Shown here piece after piece: positions 49,811 to 57,236 of a stretch of 64,000 nt of DNA. The stretch spans positions 620,001-684,000 of the forward strand of contig CAVTZG010000021.1 in NCBI GenBank assembly GCA_963739135.1, in the 5' to 3' direction. Position numbers and translations under genes: made by a program. Numbering within the stretch: the stretch's first letter is position 1; every line of letters begins with the position of its first letter. This DNA comes from Palsa-504 sp963739135 (GTDB lineage: Bacteria > Actinomycetota > Actinomycetes > Streptosporangiales > Streptosporangiaceae). The notes beneath the pieces were generated by a model. It saw only the letters and a list, made by a program, of their open reading frames with translations, had not been told where the DNA came from and did no database searches.

Positions 49811-50602
49811 ATGGGCGAGTACGCGTTCGACGCGGATACCCGGGTTACTGCTTCCGGGCTTTCCGGTGCGTTCGCAGCCGAGCTGACCGGCCGGTGGGAC
49901 GGCACGGCCGGGGCGGTGAACGGCGGCTACATGCTGGCGGTCTGCGTACGGGCGCTCGGCCTGGTGCTGCCGTTCCCCGACCCGATCGTGATCTCCGGCT
50001 TCTTCCTGCGGCCCGGCATGGCCGGGCCGGCCACCGTCGGCACGTCGCTGGTGCGCAGCGGGCGGACAACGGCGTTCGGCGAGGCGGTGCTCGAGCAGGG
50101 CGGGAAGGAGGTGGTCCGGGCCACGGCGGCGTTCGCGGCGCTGAGCTCGGACGGGCCGGTCTTCATCGAGGGCGCGCCGCCCGATCTGCCGGCGCCGCAG
50201 GACTGCATGGGCGTGCCGGTCGGATCGTTCGGCCGGGCCACCATCGCCGAACGCATCGAGTTCCGGGCTCCGGAGCTGCCTGGATGGTTCCGTGGCGAGC
50301 CGACGGGCCGTCCCTCCAGCGAGTTCTGGATGCGGTTCGCCGACGGCCGGGACGCCGACCTTTACTCGCTGCCGCTGCTGGTCGACTCGACCGCCCCATC
50401 GGTGCTCGAGCTCGGCGCCGGGTCCACCACCATCCAGCTCACCGTCCACCTGCGGGCCAGCCCGGCCCCCGGCTGGCTGGCCTGCCGGGCGCTGACCAGG
50501 TTCGTGAGCGGCGGCTACCACGAGGAAGACTTCGAGGTCTGGGACTCGGCGGGCACGCTGGTGGCCCAGTCCCGGCAGCTGGCCATGATCCAGCCGCGGT
50601 GA
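49811..50602 (+). CDS. Acyl-CoA thioesterase-like double hot-dog protein (TesB-like)
   Basis: 263 residues from ATG 49811. The N-terminal hot-dog has 'GAVNGGYMLAVCVRALGLVL' and 'FFLRPGMAGPATVGTSLVRS', and the C-terminal half 'DSTAPSVLELGAGSTTIQLT' and 'AQSRQLAMIQPR'. This matches the actinomycete thioesterase family (TesB/YbdB-like), which hydrolyses acyl-CoA of unknown chain length. Its start is the ATG of the last 14-bp repeat and its stop (TGA 50600-50602) is in the first unit of a 19-bp repeat array. Confidence 0.83.
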   Translation: MGEYAFDADTRVTASGLSGAFAAELTGRWDGTAGAVNGGYMLAVCVRALGLVLPFPDPIVISGFFLRPGMAGPATVGTSLVRSGRTTAFGEAVLEQGGKEVVRATAAFAALSSDGPVFIEGAPPDLPAPQDCMGVPVGSFGRATIAERIEFRAPELPGWFRGEPTGRPSSEFWMRFADGRDADLYSLPLLVDSTAPSVLELGAGSTTIQLTVHLRASPAPGWLACRALTRFVSGGYHEEDFEVWDSAGTLVAQSRQLAMIQPR

Positions 50603-50747
50603 GCGCTAGCTGGCACGGTGAGCGCTAGCTGGCACGGTGAGCGCTAGCTGGCACGGTGAGCGCTAGCTGGCACGGTGAGCGCTAGCTGGCACGGTGAGCG
50701 CTAGCTGGCACGGTGAGCGCTAGCTGGCACGGTGAGCGCTAGCTGGC
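50598..50747. repeat. 19-bp tandem repeat, 7.9 perfect copies, spanning the 3' ends of two convergent genes
   Basis: Unit ggtgagcgctagctggcac occurs at 50598-50616 and then seven more times, perfectly identical, the last lacking two bases. The first unit supplies the TGA of the plus-strand thioesterase gene, and the last the TAG of the minus-strand cupin-like gene. Each unit contains the palindrome GCTAGC and stop codons readable from both strands. Confidence 0.9.
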
Positions 50748-51221
50748 CGGCCGCAGCGCGCGGGCGTGCAGGCTGATCGAGTAGCCGGCGCCCCGGCCCC
50801 GCAGCCCGTGCGGCTGGCCGTGCACCCGCAGCGGCCCCGGACGCAGCACCGCGCTGCCCGGCCCGCCCTCGGTGGCCTCGCCGGCGATCATCGTGGCCAC
50901 GTCACAGTCACAGCTGTGCCCGGCGTCCCCTGGCGGCATGATGACCAGCCAGGCCTGGTGGGCCGCAGACTCTTCCACCATGATTTTTCCCGAACGGTCC
51001 AGATCGAAGCGGACCAGGTTCCACCAGCGCTCCGGGGCGGCGGCCAGGGACCGTAGCTGACGGGCCAGCGTACCGAGCGTGAGCTGGGTGGCCGCCCCGG
51101 CCGGGTCCCAGGGTGCGGCGGACGGCTGGGCGGGGACGAGCCTGGCCGCCTCCGCGAGCCTGGCGATCTCGGGGGCAGCGGACATGTCTGTGGTCAGCTG
51201 TGCGGTCAACTGTGAGGTCAA
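50739..51221 (-). CDS. Cysteine dioxygenase-like cupin protein with a degenerate metal site
   Basis: About 160 residues from TTG 51221, which has GAAGGA 6 nt upstream; an ATG (MSAAPEIARL) and an upstream TTG at 51266 are alternatives. The fold resembles the actinomycete cysteine dioxygenase family ('WWNLVRFDLDRSGKIMV', 'HQAWLVIMPPGDAGHSCDCD', 'VHGQPHGLRGRGAGYSISLH'). Where active enzymes have an HDHG iron site, this one reads HSCDCD. The enzyme is probably not a classical cysteine dioxygenase. The stop lies in a repeat array shared with the convergent gene. Confidence 0.6.
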   Translation of the reverse strand: MTSQLTAQLTTDMSAAPEIARLAEAARLVPAQPSAAPWDPAGAATQLTLGTLARQLRSLAAAPERWWNLVRFDLDRSGKIMVEESAAHQAWLVIMPPGDAGHSCDCDVATMIAGEATEGGPGSAVLRPGPLRVHGQPHGLRGRGAGYSISLHARALRPAS

Positions 51222-51286
51222 GGGAAATCCTTCGTGAGCGGGGCTAAGCGGCCCCGGCGGCGACAACGGTCAGCTGAGAGTCGTTG

Positions 51287-52552
51287 TCAGCGACAACACG
51301 AAGGACAGAGTGCGCACAGCATCATCGCGACGGCACCCGGGTGGTTACCGTGTTCGCGGTCTGCGCGGCCTGGCATGCGGGTAAGCATACACGGCGCGTG
51401 AGCGCCAGTGGCGTTCTTCAGCGAGCGTCGCCCAGGCGCCGCATCGCGGCCTGCACCGAGTCCGCGCTGACCTGGACCCCGTCGCCCTCGTGGCCGTCGT
51501 GGCCGTCGTGGCCATCGTGGGCGTCGTGGCCATCGTGGCCATCGTGGCGCGTCGTGGGCGTCGTGGGCGTCGTGGGCGTCGTGGGCGTCGTGGGACCAGG
51601 CCGCGGCGCAGGCCGCGCGCAGACCGTCGATGCGCTGGCCGTGGCCGGTCATCTCCAGCCGGTCCCCGTCCAGCCGCGCTGTCCAGCCTCCGCAGCTGTA
51701 GGTCCCGTCCTGGCTGGTCACCTCGGGGTGCGGTTCGAGCAGCCCGGTCAGGTCCTCGGCCAGGTAGGTGGCCCGCTGCGAGGGGGGCGCGAGGATCGCC
51801 TCGGCCGGGCTGGTCACTCCGGTCAGCACGAGCATGCTGTCCACGTCCACCCGGGACGCGGCCTCGATGTCGGTGTCCAGCCGGTCGCCCACGATGAGCG
51901 GGTGCCTGGCGCCCGTCCGCAGCACCGACTCCTGGTGCAGCGGCGGTTCCGGCTTGCCCGCGACCAGCGGCCGGACCCCGGTGGCGGTTGTGATCACCTG
52001 GGTGAGCGACCCGTTCCCCGGCAGGCGGCCGCGCGGGCCCGGCAGCGTGGTATCCCCGTTGGACGCGACGAACAGCGCGCCCGCGGCTACCGCAAGGCCT
52101 CCCTCGGCCAGCACGGAGTAGCTGATGTCGGCTGCGTAGCCCTGGACCACGGCCTGCGGCTGGGCGACGGCGGTGGTCACCGGGCGGAGCCCATGTTCCC
52201 GCAGCGCCATCCGCAGGCCGTTACCGCCGATGACCAGGACCGGGGCGCCCGCCGGGAGGCGTTCGGCCAGCACGCGGGCCGCGGCCTGCGCGGAGGTCAC
52301 CACGTCCTGCGGCGTGCCGGAGACACCGAAGCTGGTCAGCAGCGCGGCGATGGCCGCCGGGGTCCGGGACGCGTTGTTCGTCACGTAGGCCAGCCGCATC
52401 CCGGCCGCGTCGGCCTTGCGCAGCGCCTCCGCCGCCCCGGGAATCGCCGATCCGCCCAGGTAGACGACGCCATCCAGGTCGAGCAGGGCGACGTCGTAAA
52501 CGGAGTCGAGGGGTTCGGCGCTGCCGCGTAGTATCCGCGCGGTGCTCGTCAT
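51287..52552 (-). CDS. HAD-IIA family phosphatase (NagD-like) with a His-Asp repeat tail interrupted by one extra base
   Basis: Starts ATG 52552, overlapping the upstream TPR stop as ATGA. Motifs: I 'VALLDLDGVVYLGGSAIPGA', II 'YVTNNASRTPAAIAALL', III/IV 'VAGKPEPPLHQESVLRTG' and 'LIVGDRLDTDIEAAS'. Such enzymes dephosphorylate sugar phosphates or nitrophenyl phosphate-like substrates. The continuous frame gives 421 residues with a Pro/Arg/Trp tail. A one-base correction in the 9-bp repeat (a 10-nt unit at 51544-51553) instead yields an uninterrupted (His-Asp-Gly/Ala)n tail and then 'GDGVQVSADSVQAAMRRLGD', ending at 51418. That is the more natural C-terminus. Confidence 0.82.
   Translation of the reverse strand: MTSTARILRGSAEPLDSVYDVALLDLDGVVYLGGSAIPGAAEALRKADAAGMRLAYVTNNASRTPAAIAALLTSFGVSGTPQDVVTSAQAAARVLAERLPAGAPVLVIGGNGLRMALREHGLRPVTTAVAQPQAVVQGYAADISYSVLAEGGLAVAAGALFVASNGDTTLPGPRGRLPGNGSLTQVITTATGVRPLVAGKPEPPLHQESVLRTGARHPLIVGDRLDTDIEAASRVDVDSMLVLTGVTSPAEAILAPPSQRATYLAEDLTGLLEPHPEVTSQDGTYSCGGWTARLDGDRLEMTGHGQRIDGLRAACAAAWSHDAHDAHDAHDAHDAPRWPRWPRRPRWPRRPRRPRGRRGPGQRGLGAGRDAAPGRRSLKNATGAHAPCMLTRMPGRADREHGNHPGAVAMMLCALCPSCCR
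51490..51597. repeat. 9-bp tandem repeat with one 10-nt unit, in the HAD gene 3' end
   Basis: Six 9-nt units (gtggccgtc/gtggccatc/gtgggcgtc) run from 51490 to 51543, then one 10-nt unit (gtggcgcgtc, 51544-51553), then four more gtgggcgtc. In the minus-strand frame they encode repeated His-Asp-Ala or His-Asp-Gly. The single extra base is the frame break. Confidence 0.85.
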
Positions 52553-53046
52553 AGGTTGTCGTCCTTACCGTCGCCTGAGCTGCCTGGTGGGTTGGCCTGG
52601 CGGACGTCTTGCCTGGCCCGCAGCGTGGCGCGCACCGACCGCAGGGCTTCGGTGTAGTGGGCCGCGTCGGGTCGCATCGCCGCGGCCAGGGCCAGGTGCT
52701 CGGCCGCGGCGGCATGATCTCCGGTCCTGGCCAGGGCGAGCCCCAGGCCGAAGTGCGCGTAGTCGTCGGACGGGCTCGCTTCCACGATCATCCGGAAGTT
52801 GTCCGCGGCGTCCGTGTAGCGGCCGGCGTCGAACTGGGCCCGGGCCAGGGCCTCCCGCACGCTGCGCGAGGCGGGCTCGGCGGCCGAGGCGCGCTGCAGG
52901 ACCTGGGCCGCGGCGGCGGGACTGCCCCGGCCGAGAAGTTCCATGCCGCGCTGGTACCAGGCGTGCACATCTCCTTCGGGAAGGGCCTGGCCAGGGAAGT
53001 TTTCCTGCCCACGGGAATCACGGCTGGCGCTTGATCCTTCTGACAT
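52549..53046 (-). CDS. Tetratricopeptide-repeat protein
   Basis: 165 residues from ATG 53046. Three or more TPR helices are visible: 'AWYQRGMELLGRGSPAAAAQ', 'REALARAQFDAGRYTDAADN', 'DDYAHFGLGLALARTGDHAA', 'YTEALRSVRATLRARQD'. It is a probable scaffold and forms an operon with the HAD phosphatase by a 4-bp overlap (ATGA). The ATG lies 2 bp from the divergent DUF1015 start. Confidence 0.82.
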   Translation of the reverse strand: MSEGSSASRDSRGQENFPGQALPEGDVHAWYQRGMELLGRGSPAAAAQVLQRASAAEPASRSVREALARAQFDAGRYTDAADNFRMIVEASPSDDYAHFGLGLALARTGDHAAAAEHLALAAAMRPDAAHYTEALRSVRATLRARQDVRQANPPGSSGDGKDDNL

Positions 53047-53048
53047 GT

Positions 53049-54416
53049 GTGCAGACCCTTCCGTCCGGCTCTGGTTCCGGTCTGGTGCTGGCGCCCTTCC
53101 GCGGCATCCGTTACGCCCGTGACCGGGTGAGCGGAATCGCCAACGTCACCTCACCACCGTACGACGTGATCAGCGGCAGCATCCTGGAGCACCTGCGGGA
53201 GGCCGACCCGCATAACGTCGTCCGTCTCATCCTGCCAGGCGAAGACGCCGCCGCGGCCCAGTACGCCGCGGGCCTGCTGCGGGAGTGGCTGTCGGCCGGC
53301 GTGCTGATCAGGGACCGGATGCCCGCCCTGTACCTGTACGAGCAGGCAGCCGCGGACGGCTCGTGGCGGCAGCGCGGCATCATCGGCCTGGTCCGGCTGG
53401 GCTCGCCGCAGGCGGCGGGCATTTTGCCGCACGAGAACGTGATGCCGGGCCTGGTGGCCGGACGGCGGGAGCTGATGGCCGCCACGCAGGCCAACCTGGA
53501 GCCGATCTTCCTGATCTACGACGGTGAGCGGGCCGCGGACGCGGCCCACCCGGCGTCCGCGGCCCCGGCGTCCGCGGCGGGCCTGGCCGGGCAGGTGGCC
53601 GACGGCACGGCGGCGGGAGTCATCGACCTGGTGGCGGCGGAACGGGCCCCGCTGGTGTCGGTGAGCACCGAGGACGGCGTGACGCACCGGCTGTGGCGGC
53701 TCGGGAACCCCGGCGAGCAGGCCACGATCGCCGCCGACCTGGCCGGGCGCCGGGCCCTGATCGCGGACGGCCACCACCGGTACGCCGCCTACCTGGACCT
53801 GCAGGCCGAGATGCGGGCCTCCGGCCGCGGCGCCGGGCCCTGGGACTACGGGCTGGCCTTCCTGGTCGACTCCGGCACCTACCCGCCCCGGCTCGGCGCG
53901 ATCCACCGGGTGCTGCCCGGCCTGCCGCCCGGCCAGGCCGCCGAACTGGCCAAGGCGGCCTTCACCGTGCAGGACCTGCCCGCCCGCGCCGACCTGGCCG
54001 AGGCACTCGGGTACCTGGCCGAGGCCGGACGCGACGGGACCGCGTTCCTGCTGGCCGGCGGGACCGGCTTCCGGCTGCTCAGCCACCCCGACCCGGTACA
54101 GGCTGCGGCAGCCATGCCGTCCGGGGTCTCCGGGCCATGGCGCGACCTGGACGCGGCCATCCAGCAGTACCTGCTGATCGGCCGGCTATGGGGCATCACC
54201 GACAGCGAACGCGACGTGCTGATCGACCACGACGCCGCCGACGCGGTACTCACCGCATCCCGCCTGGGCGCCACCGCCGTCATCTCCAACCCGCCCTCCT
54301 TCAACAAAGTCATCGACATCGCCGCGCACGGCGAGCGGGTCCCGCGCAAGTCCACGTCGTTCGGCCCCAAGCCGCGTACCGGCCTGGTGCTGCGTACGTT
54401 CGGCCCGGCTGAGTGA
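53049..54416 (+). CDS. DUF1015-family protein
   Basis: 455 residues from GTG 53049; a second GTG at 53085 (MLAPFRGIRYARD) is possible. Family landmarks are 'RVSGIANVTSPPYDVISGSI', 'HNVVRLILPGED', 'ALIADGHHRYAAYLDLQ' and 'FNKVIDIAAHGERVPRKSTS'. This family has no settled biochemical function. It starts 2 bp from the divergent TPR start codon, so both mRNAs must have extremely short leaders or overlap. Confidence 0.87.
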   Translation: MQTLPSGSGSGLVLAPFRGIRYARDRVSGIANVTSPPYDVISGSILEHLREADPHNVVRLILPGEDAAAAQYAAGLLREWLSAGVLIRDRMPALYLYEQAAADGSWRQRGIIGLVRLGSPQAAGILPHENVMPGLVAGRRELMAATQANLEPIFLIYDGERAADAAHPASAAPASAAGLAGQVADGTAAGVIDLVAAERAPLVSVSTEDGVTHRLWRLGNPGEQATIAADLAGRRALIADGHHRYAAYLDLQAEMRASGRGAGPWDYGLAFLVDSGTYPPRLGAIHRVLPGLPPGQAAELAKAAFTVQDLPARADLAEALGYLAEAGRDGTAFLLAGGTGFRLLSHPDPVQAAAAMPSGVSGPWRDLDAAIQQYLLIGRLWGITDSERDVLIDHDAADAVLTASRLGATAVISNPPSFNKVIDIAAHGERVPRKSTSFGPKPRTGLVLRTFGPAE

Positions 54417-54443
54417 CCCCGGCCGGTCTGGGACAATGACCCC

Positions 54444-55457
54444 GTGGGCGAACAAGCAGCGAACCCGCCGGTCACGGCGGTCACCGCGCTGGGGCACGAG
54501 GTGTTCCAGATCGACACCAGGATGGCCGGGTACGACGGGATCACCGCCGGCTACCTGATCAGGTCCGACAAGCCGTGCCTGGTGGAAACCGGGACCGCCC
54601 CGTCCGCACCGGTGGTCAGGCAGGCCCTGGCCGGGCTCGGGATTGGCGCGGACGATCTCGCGACCGTCGTGGTGACCCACATCCACCTGGATCACGCGGG
54701 CGGCGCCGGCGACATCGCCGCCATGTACCCGGCCGCTCAGATCGTGGTGCACCAGCGGGGTGCCCGGCATCTCGCCGACCCGAGCCGGCTCATGGCCAGC
54801 GCCCGGCTGGTCTACGGCAAGGCCCTCGACCGGCTGTTCGGCGTCCTGGCTCCGGTCCCGGCCGAGCGCATCGTGGCCCTCGATGACACCGGAACCATGG
54901 ATCTCGGCCGCGGCCGCCGCCTGGACAGCCACTACTCCCCCGGCCACGCCAAGCATCACGTGGGCCTCGTCGACTCCGACAGCGGTGACCTGTACGTCGG
55001 GGACGCGGCCGGCGTCTACATCCCGGAGACCGGAGACCTCAGGCCCGCGACGCCGCCGCCCGACTTCGATCTGGAGGTGGCCCTGGCGTCGTTGCGGATG
55101 TTCGGTGACCTGCAGGCGGCGCGCCTGCTGTTCAGTCACTTCGGTCCGGTTTCCGACGTCCCCGCCACTCTGGACCGTTCGGCAGAAGAAATCAGGCTCT
55201 GGGTGGAGCACACCCGCCAGGTCCGCGCAGCGGGCCTGGATCTGGATCACGCGGTGGCCATGGTGCGGGACCGCACCAGAGCCAGGTACGTGGCGCTCGG
55301 CCCGGAGGCCGATCCCGCGCTGGCCGCCAGGTTCGAGCGGATGAGCGGGGCAGCCACGAACGTGTCGGGGATCATGCACTGGCTCGACAAGACCGAGTTA
55401 TCGGCCCGGCCGAGCCAGACGCGGGGCGGGCGCCATGTCGGCCCGGTCAGGTTATGA
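54444..55457 (+). CDS. MBL-fold metallo-hydrolase
   Basis: 337 residues from GTG. The zinc-binding motif is 'VVVTHIHLDHAGGAGDIAAM', with further ligands His in 'HYSPGHAKHHVGLVDSDSG', Asp in 'LYVGDAAGVYIPE' and His in 'LLFSHFGPVSD'. The general type hydrolyses or oxidises small thioesters or lactones; the substrate cannot be read from sequence. It overlaps the convergent PQQ-propeller gene by 6 bp and follows the DUF1015 gene by 27 bp on the same strand. Confidence 0.88.
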   Translation: MGEQAANPPVTAVTALGHEVFQIDTRMAGYDGITAGYLIRSDKPCLVETGTAPSAPVVRQALAGLGIGADDLATVVVTHIHLDHAGGAGDIAAMYPAAQIVVHQRGARHLADPSRLMASARLVYGKALDRLFGVLAPVPAERIVALDDTGTMDLGRGRRLDSHYSPGHAKHHVGLVDSDSGDLYVGDAAGVYIPETGDLRPATPPPDFDLEVALASLRMFGDLQAARLLFSHFGPVSDVPATLDRSAEEIRLWVEHTRQVRAAGLDLDHAVAMVRDRTRARYVALGPEADPALAARFERMSGAATNVSGIMHWLDKTELSARPSQTRGGRHVGPVRL

Positions 55458-57122
55458 GCCCACAGTGTCGGGGAGCTTGCCTGTGCCCCCGAGCTTGTAG
55501 GCGATGATCATGTTCCGCTGCGTACTGGACAGCGCGGCGCCGGCGCCGGCGATGACATAGTCGCCGTCGACGGCGACTGGCGCGTTGCTCCCGGCGGACA
55601 TCGGCGTCTTGAACAAGATGGCGCCGGTGGTCGCGTCGAGCGCGTACAGGTAGCCCTTGAAGGTGGTGGTGAACACGACGTCGTTGGTCACCGTCGCGGC
55701 GCCATACGCCGAGGACGGCAGCAGGGTGTCCCACTCGACGGTGCCGGTGTCCTGGCTGACCGCGACCATCTCGCCGGTGGCGTTCTCGACGGCCTCGAGG
55801 ACGGTGGTCACCGACCCGGTGTAGTCGGCCGGGGTCGCCGGCAGCGCGAGGTCGTTGACGGCGGCGAAGGTGGTGGAACCGTTGCTGGCCAGCTGGGTCA
55901 GGATGCCGCCGTAAAGGCTCGGCTCGAGGCAGTACTTCGCGGGCAGGATGCCGCGGGAGGTGGGCGTGGCGTGCTCGGTGAGCAGCCCGTCGTTCTCGTG
56001 CCCGTCGTGCCCGCCCACCGGGAGCTGCCACAGCAGCTTGCCGGTCTGCGCGTCCAGTTCGATGAGGATGCCGACCTTGCCGCCGTCGATTACCACCGGC
56101 CGCCCGTTCGCGGTGCTGAGCACCGGCGGGTTCTGCAGGTCCCAGTCGTACAGGTCGTGCGGGGTGAGCTGGTAGTACCACAGCAGCTTCCCGGCCGGGC
56201 TGAGCTTCACCACCGAGTCGGTGTACAGGTCTGGGCCGGGCCGGCTACTGCCCAGCGGGTAGCTCTTGGTGCCGAAAATCGGGGCGGGGTTGGCGATGCC
56301 CATGTAGATGTTGCCCTGGGCGTCGAACGACGGCGTGTACCACAGCCCGCCGCCGGAGTTGACGCCCGGGTTGCCCCACAGGTCCTGCACCTGGTTCCAG
56401 GACCACTTCGGCGCGCCGGTCTGCGCGTTCAGCGCCCACAAGATCCCCTCGCCGCCGGGGAGGTACTGACCCGCCACGTTGGCCGGCACGGTGGACACGT
56501 ACACGGTGCCGTGGTTGTAGCCGGGCGCCATGGCGATGCCCTCGTGGTCGTTGCCGATCAGCGTCCGGCTCCACAACTGCGCCCCGGTCGCGGCGTCCAG
56601 GGCGACCGCGGACTCGGCGGTGGCCGCGTATACGACCCCGCCGGCCACGTTGACGCCGTCCGGCCCGCCGTTGGGCGAGCCGTAGTCGTGCGTCCACAAG
56701 ACCTTGCCGGTGGCCAGGCTGATCGCGTACACGTTGGAGTCCAGGTCCTGGGCGTACACCACCCCGTTCACGATCACCGGCGTGGTCGCGTAGGCCCCGT
56801 CGGTACGGGCCGTGGACATCGTCAGCGGAACCGTCCACGCCACCCCGAGCTTCGAGACGTCCGCGCTGGTGATCGCGCTGGCCACGTAGCGGGTGCTCGA
56901 CAGGTCGGCGTCCGGCTGCGTCCAGCCCGCCGCAGGCCGGCCCGTTCCGGCCGGGGCGTTCCCGGTGACCGCCGTGCCGTGCTTGGACGGGCACGCCAGC
57001 GTGCTCGAGCTGCTGCTACTGCTGCTCGAGCAGCCGCCGGCGATCAGGGCCGCCGTAACCACCACCGCTGCGCCCGCCACCGCGGGCCGTCGGGGGCCGA
57101 CCCTACTGACTTCATTGCTCAT
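55452..57122 (-). CDS. PQQ-type beta-propeller lipoprotein (quinoprotein dehydrogenase-like)
   Basis: 556 residues from ATG. A lipoprotein signal 'AAVVVTAALIAGGCSSSSSS' gives a lipobox ending in Cys31. The mature part carries several PQQ/quinoprotein blades ('ITSADVSKLGVAWTVPLTMS', 'YAISLATGKVLWTHDYG', 'VALDAATGAQLWSRTLIG', 'TPHDLYDWDLQNPPVLSTAN', 'YLYALDATTGAILFKTP'). The last resembles membrane-bound alcohol or glucose dehydrogenases. Whether it binds PQQ is unclear, as no adjacent Cys-Cys pair is seen. It is probably anchored to the outer face of the membrane. Confidence 0.85.
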   Translation of the reverse strand: MSNEVSRVGPRRPAVAGAAVVVTAALIAGGCSSSSSSSSSTLACPSKHGTAVTGNAPAGTGRPAAGWTQPDADLSSTRYVASAITSADVSKLGVAWTVPLTMSTARTDGAYATTPVIVNGVVYAQDLDSNVYAISLATGKVLWTHDYGSPNGGPDGVNVAGGVVYAATAESAVALDAATGAQLWSRTLIGNDHEGIAMAPGYNHGTVYVSTVPANVAGQYLPGGEGILWALNAQTGAPKWSWNQVQDLWGNPGVNSGGGLWYTPSFDAQGNIYMGIANPAPIFGTKSYPLGSSRPGPDLYTDSVVKLSPAGKLLWYYQLTPHDLYDWDLQNPPVLSTANGRPVVIDGGKVGILIELDAQTGKLLWQLPVGGHDGHENDGLLTEHATPTSRGILPAKYCLEPSLYGGILTQLASNGSTTFAAVNDLALPATPADYTGSVTTVLEAVENATGEMVAVSQDTGTVEWDTLLPSSAYGAATVTNDVVFTTTFKGYLYALDATTGAILFKTPMSAGSNAPVAVDGDYVIAGAGAALSSTQRNMIIAYKLGGTGKLPDTVGS

Positions 57123-57236
57123 GGCTCACCGCTCCCGGTGTTCACGTCCTTTAAACGCTCAGCCATCACAGTGGCACAGCCAGCCTGGCCCGCGGCAGGG
57201 GTGGAACCACCCACACCCCTGTCCGAGTTCCTACGC

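Noticed and set aside
50598..50747. CRISPR array
   Set aside because: The repeats are directly tandem and have no unique spacers, and there are no cas genes. The same holds for the 9-, 14-, 15- and 18-bp arrays.
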